Below are positions 14,621-17,798 of a DNA stretch of 17,798 bases, piece after piece (the first letter of the stretch is position 1; each line of letters starts with the position of its first letter). The stretch is taken from contig AQSL01000139.1 in the NCBI GenBank assembly GCA_000403035.1, forward strand, positions 1 through 17,798. The letters are read 5' to 3'. The notes below the pieces were generated by a model. That model made no database searches. It was not told where the DNA came from and worked only from the letters and a program-made list of their open reading frames with translations. Source of the DNA: Candidatus Latescibacter anaerobius SCGC AAA252-E07 (GTDB taxonomy: Bacteria; Latescibacterota; Latescibacteria; Latescibacterales; Latescibacteraceae). The position numbers and the translations under genes were made by a program.

Positions 14621-15673
14621 TTACCCTAATGTTGCTTTCATCACTTTCTTATCGGCGGAATAATCAAGACATGATTCCGAAGTGATTAATTTTTTATGGT
14701 ATAATTCGAGAAGCGCCATATCAAGAGTCTGCATACCTTCGCTTTTTGAGGTTTGAAGAACAGAATTTATCTGAAATGTCTTATCTTCACGGATAAGATT
14801 AGAGATTGCCGGGTTGCCCACAAGGATTTCTATTGCTGCAATCCGTCCCCCTCCGGCTTTCTTTAATAATGTCTGAGCCATGACACCCTTTAATGATTCC
14901 GAAAGCATCGAACGAATCTGCCCCTGCTGACCAGACGGGAAAACATCGATAATACGGTCAATGGTTTTTGCTGCACTGGATGTATGAAGCGTTCCAAAAA
15001 CAAGATGACCTGTCTCAGCGGCTGTTAAAGCGAGCTGGATGGTTTCATGATCACGCATCTCACCGACAAGAATAACATCAGGATCCTCCCTCAGCGCCGA
15101 TTTGAGTGCTGCAGCAAAAGATTGTGTATGGGCATTGAGTTCACGCTGATTGACCAGACATTTCTTGTTCGGATGCACAAACTCAATCGGGTCCTCAATC
15201 GTTAAAATGTGGTCCGTGCTTGTCTTATTGATATAGTCAACAAGAGCTGCAAGGGTTGTGGATTTACCGCTGCCGGTCGGACCAGTGCAGAGCACCATTC
15301 CTCTATGTAACTTCGCAAAATTCAATATCTGCGGAGGACACTTTAACTGTTCAACCGAGAGAATTTCCTCCGGAATGATACGAAAAACACCTGCGATTCC
15401 TCGATTTTGAAGAAATATATTTGCTCTGAAACGACCTACTCCGGCTAAGCCATAAGCAAAATCCATTTCCATATTCTTTTCAAACTGTTCCTGCTGATAA
15501 GGACTCATAATTTCGTAAAGAATTTTTTTTGTCTCAGTTTGTGGCAGTTCATTTGAAGAAAGAGGGACTAAATCGCCCGATACCCTGATAAGAGGTGGGG
15601 CACCTACACTTACATGTAAATCCGAGCCCTTACGCTCTTTAAGTATACGAAACAATTTATCTATCTGGGCCAC
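14621..15673 (-). CDS. pilT: Type IV pilus retraction ATPase PilT
   Basis: This 350-residue hexameric ATPase of the GspE/PilT superfamily drives pilus disassembly (twitching motility, DNA uptake). An N-terminal PAS-like domain (1-110) is followed by the RecA-like core. The motifs are: Walker A GPTGSGKST (131-139), Asp box TIEDPIEFVH (158-167), Walker B DPDVILVGEMRD (197-208, Glu205), His box GHLVFGTLHT (222-231). The C-terminal AIRNLIRE motif that marks PilT appears as AISNLIRE (289-296), one residue different. The start is GTG at 15671-15673 with AAAGGGGG six bases upstream; no in-frame ATG lies nearby. It has its own candidate promoter (15698-15725), and a terminator lies beyond its 3' end, so it may be a unit separate from pilM-Q. 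Confidence 0.96.
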   Translation of the reverse strand: MAQIDKLFRILKERKGSDLHVSVGAPPLIRVSGDLVPLSSNELPQTETKKILYEIMSPYQQEQFEKNMEMDFAYGLAGVGRFRANIFLQNRGIAGVFRIIPEEILSVEQLKCPPQILNFAKLHRGMVLCTGPTGSGKSTTLAALVDYINKTSTDHILTIEDPIEFVHPNKKCLVNQRELNAHTQSFAAALKSALREDPDVILVGEMRDHETIQLALTAAETGHLVFGTLHTSSAAKTIDRIIDVFPSGQQGQIRSMLSESLKGVMAQTLLKKAGGGRIAAIEILVGNPAISNLIREDKTFQINSVLQTSKSEGMQTLDMALLELYHKKLITSESCLDYSADKKVMKATLG

Positions 15674-15697
15674 TGTTACCCCCTTTCTTATGAATCT

Positions 15698-15725
15698 TAA
15701 ATAATTATGTGATTTTTCTGTTCAA
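15698..15725 (-). promoter_or_regulatory. Candidate promoter of pilT
   Basis: On the minus strand TTGAAC (15725-15720) and TATTTA (15703-15698) are 16 bases apart, about 25 bases before the pilT GTG start. The fit is moderate. Confidence 0.4.
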
Positions 15726-15728
15726 GAA

Positions 15729-15742
15729 ACGTTGTGAACAAC
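15729..15742. promoter_or_regulatory. Short palindrome beside the pilT promoter, possible operator
   Basis: GTTGT-GA-ACAAC (15731-15742) is an inverted repeat just upstream of the candidate -35. ACGTTGT (15729-15735) recurs at 15784-15790. This could be a regulator site; the arms are short. Confidence 0.25.
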
Positions 15743-15851
15743 ATGTTTTCAATTAGTTTTACGCAAAGCTTTTTTTAAAATATACGTTGTTCTTAACTTT
15801 TTCATAGCCCTTTTTTAACACAAACCATACAATTTTTATTTTTCAAATATC

Positions 15852-16637
15852 TTAAAACATTGATAGATATTGTTCAACAAGATACAGTATTTGTATTCTG
15901 AAAAACAATACCAAAAATCCTCCCAGCGCAATAAACGGGCCAAACGGAATGTGCATTCCAACTTTTTTTCTCCCCGAAACGAGGAGTACAATACCCATGA
16001 GTCCGCCAGTCACTACTGCTAAAATTAACGATATAAAACACCAGAATGGACCGACAAAAAAACCTATCACACCTGCAAGTTTTACATCTCCGAAACCCAC
16101 ACCTTCACGTTTGAACAATAATTTTCCCATATAAAACAGACCAATCAAAAGTACCACTCCTACAAAAGCACCGGTTATCCCTCGTATGATTCCATCAAAG
16201 CCTTTCCAAAGGGAAATAATTATGGCAAATAGTAAACCCGTTATATTCAATGTATCAGGTATTATCATATACTGTACGTCAATCGCAGCTGCGGTCAGCA
16301 AAATCATCCCAAGACTGAAATCTGCCAAAAAGTCGATTGAAAAACCGTTGATGAGATACAAGACAACACCTATCGTTGCCGTAGTTACCTCAATTACTGG
16401 ATATATCGGGGATATTTTTGCTGAACATGATCTGCATTTTCCTCCAAGAATAATAAAACTCACTACCGGTATGTTGTCATAAAATTTTACCGGTGTTTTG
16501 CAGACCGGGCAATGCGAGGAGGGATATACTATCGATTCGTTTCGAGGAAGACGATATATAACTACATTTAAAAACGAACCCAAGATTAAACCAAAAATAC
16601 CTATAATTATTACAAATAAAAAAGACACTTCATCCAT
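15852..16637 (-). CDS. pilD: Prepilin peptidase / N-methyltransferase PilD
   Basis: This polytopic inner-membrane aspartic protease cleaves the leader of type IV prepilins and methylates the new N-terminus. From ATG 16637 it has 261 residues. The N-terminal methylase part has GSFLNVVIYRLP (20-31) and two zinc-binding Cys pairs, CPVC (43-46) and CRSC (68-71), so it is the bifunctional form. Catalytic aspartates are Asp120 (AAIDVQYMIIPD) and Asp184 in GFGDVKL. About eight hydrophobic helices are visible. The in-frame GTG at 16640 directly before the ATG is an alternative start; no strong Shine-Dalgarno is seen for either. It precedes pilT by 178 bases on the same strand and follows a terminator at 16696-16733, so it starts a new transcription unit. 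Confidence 0.95.
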   Translation of the reverse strand: MDEVSFLFVIIIGIFGLILGSFLNVVIYRLPRNESIVYPSSHCPVCKTPVKFYDNIPVVSFIILGGKCRSCSAKISPIYPVIEVTTATIGVVLYLINGFSIDFLADFSLGMILLTAAAIDVQYMIIPDTLNITGLLFAIIISLWKGFDGIIRGITGAFVGVVLLIGLFYMGKLLFKREGVGFGDVKLAGVIGFFVGPFWCFISLILAVVTGGLMGIVLLVSGRKKVGMHIPFGPFIALGGFLVLFFRIQILYLVEQYLSMF

Positions 16638-16695
16638 CACAATTATGATTTTTTATATTCCATTCGGTTTGGCATCAGGAAACGGTAAACTATAC

Positions 16696-16733
16696 AAAAA
16701 AAAGACGAAACCCCATGTACCTGGAGTTTCGCC
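16696..16733 (-). terminator. Strong intrinsic terminator after the beta-barrel gene
   Basis: On the minus strand GGCGAAACTCC (16733-16723) and GGGGTTTCGTC (16714-16704) pair along 11 positions, including two G-U pairs, around an 8-base loop. Eight U residues follow (A-run 16696-16703). It lies 20 bases after the stop of the beta-barrel gene and separates it from pilD. Confidence 0.9.
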
Positions 16734-16753
16734 TTGTGCGGAAAAAAGGTATA

Positions 16754-17798
16754 TTAAGAATATCCAAGCCACATCTGGACGAAGAACGAAGAATTCTTGT
16801 ATTCCTCGAATTTGCGGTATTCTTCATCATACATGATCTGTTCAAGTCTGAATCCAAAGCCGCTCCAGATTTCGAAACCAAAATATGTCGTTCTGTTTTC
16901 AACCTGGACTATATAGTTAACCTGTTTGTAATCATTATGGCTCTGGATGTAATCACGATACTGCATCTCAAAACCTTTGAAACCCTGCATACCGAGAGTA
17001 ACGTTCGTCTTGGAAGAGAGTTGGTATTTTAAAGAAACAAGCGGAATGCGCATCATGTAATGGTCAAGCGGATTGAGGGATTCCGAACGGCTTTTTTTAT
17101 ACAGACGGAATTTCACACCGGGAGAAAATGTCCAGTTGCCCCACTTTTTGGTGTATACAAATTTGTTGACCATTCCAAGTATTGAAACAACATCTTTTGG
17201 TTGAAAAGTGTTGTCATACATTGTCCCTTCAATCTGTTTATTACGCTCGTATCTTACATGATTCTCTATAGTGAGAGCAGGAATAGCCCTAATTTTTGAT
17301 TCGACAAAAATTTTCTGTACCTTGGAATTCCTGTATTCAACTTCATCATAATACAAATCACGTATATAACGTGAGTACTGGTGCCATGCCATTGCCATGT
17401 ACTGTGTGCGGGTGGGAACAACCACGAACTTGTCCTGGATATTGTCCTGGATTCTTTCATACCGGTATTCAGCAAAAACTTTGCCAACCGTAAAAACATC
17501 ATAGTCGATATTCGCTTTTAAATAATCATCATCGGTCCTGTTGTCCAGACCTATACCTCTTGTGCGGTATCTACCAGCGAACAGGTTAACATTACTCAGA
17601 GGTGAAAATCGTACGTACAAATGGTGTCCCCTGCGGTCGAGGTCATACGGCGTATCATATTTCATGTCATCTTCACGGTGATCCGGAATCGTGTTATTAT
17701 TGAAATCATTCCCAAAAATAAACTCATCAGGATCAACATCAAACATCAGGAACGGCTCATCATAATCGGGTTGATTATTATCATTTTTCTCGTTGTCG
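16754..17798 (-). CDS. C-terminal part of a predicted outer-membrane beta-barrel protein
   Basis: The frame is open to the window edge, so the 5' end and signal peptide are missing; about 347 residues are visible. The first part is Asp/Asn-rich (GNDFNNNTIPDHREDDM), resembling a calcium-binding or periplasmic loop. The rest alternates short aromatic, Arg/Lys-rich strands (HHLYVRFSPL, NLFAGRYRTRGIG, VFAEYRYERI, WTFSPGVKFRLY, LVSLKYQLSSKTNVTLGMQGF, FFVQMWLGYS) with polar loops, as in large beta-barrels of environmental diderm bacteria. I do not recognise a named family. It ends at an efficient terminator and is probably not part of the pilus unit. Confidence 0.65.
   Translation of the reverse strand, partial: DNEKNDNNQPDYDEPFLMFDVDPDEFIFGNDFNNNTIPDHREDDMKYDTPYDLDRRGHHLYVRFSPLSNVNLFAGRYRTRGIGLDNRTDDDYLKANIDYDVFTVGKVFAEYRYERIQDNIQDKFVVVPTRTQYMAMAWHQYSRYIRDLYYDEVEYRNSKVQKIFVESKIRAIPALTIENHVRYERNKQIEGTMYDNTFQPKDVVSILGMVNKFVYTKKWGNWTFSPGVKFRLYKKSRSESLNPLDHYMMRIPLVSLKYQLSSKTNVTLGMQGFKGFEMQYRDYIQSHNDYKQVNYIVQVENRTTYFGFEIWSGFGFRLEQIMYDEEYRKFEEYKNSSFFVQMWLGYS

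Noticed and set aside
1..17798. CRISPR arrays, tRNA or rRNA genes, or phage genes
   Set aside because: I saw no regularly spaced repeats, tRNA-like cloverleaf ends, conserved rRNA segments or phage structural proteins.

Overview
This window comes from an AT-rich, diderm (outer-membrane) bacterium. The evidence is a type IV pilus assembly cluster with its own secretin, at least two predicted lipoproteins and two predicted outer-membrane beta-barrels. Fibronectin-type-III lipoproteins, Ig-like repeat proteins and a compact secretin together would fit an uncultured FCB-type lineage (for example the Calditrichota/KSB1 neighbourhood). That placement is inference and is weak.

Left part (1-1882): an IS3-family element carries orfA and orfB, a canonical A AAA AAG slippery heptamer between them, and long non-coding ends. 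Its inverted repeats seem to run beyond the obvious TGTCCGG tips to CAG, and a 9-11 bp direct repeat lies exactly outside them, which is long for this family. Removing the element and one copy of that repeat restores an open frame that runs from base 1 to a stop overlapping the next gene. The element has therefore probably broken the 3' end of a small gene.

Middle left (1879-5062): a SpoU/TrmH-type RNA 2'-O-methyltransferase (minus strand), about 530 bp of non-coding DNA, a plus-strand lipoprotein with FnIII-type domains, a candidate bidirectional terminator, and a minus-strand outer-membrane beta-barrel.

Main part (4280-16637, all minus strand, read right to left): pilD (prepilin peptidase), pilT (retraction ATPase), a short promoter-RNA-terminator unit, then pilM, pilN, pilO, a PilP-like protein with an added FnIII-like tail, a compact PilQ-like secretin, a 1473-residue Ig-repeat lipoprotein and the small beta-barrel protein. 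Spacing from pilM to the secretin is only 11-43 bases, so these five genes form one operon. The Ig lipoprotein (81-base gap) and the beta-barrel (104-base gap) follow with no visible terminator. PilM-N-O-P is the inner-membrane alignment complex that links the cytoplasmic motors to the secretin; PilT powers retraction; PilD processes pilins. No pilin, PilB or PilC gene lies in the window.

Right end: a strong intrinsic terminator, then the C-terminal part of another beta-barrel protein that runs off the window.

The most interesting signals are (1) the apparent co-transcription of a giant Ig-repeat surface lipoprotein and a beta-barrel with the pilus secretin operon, together with FnIII modules grafted onto PilP; (2) the ~100-nt structured RNA with its own near-consensus promoter and intrinsic terminator immediately before pilM; and (3) the unusual ends and RNA structures of the insertion sequence.
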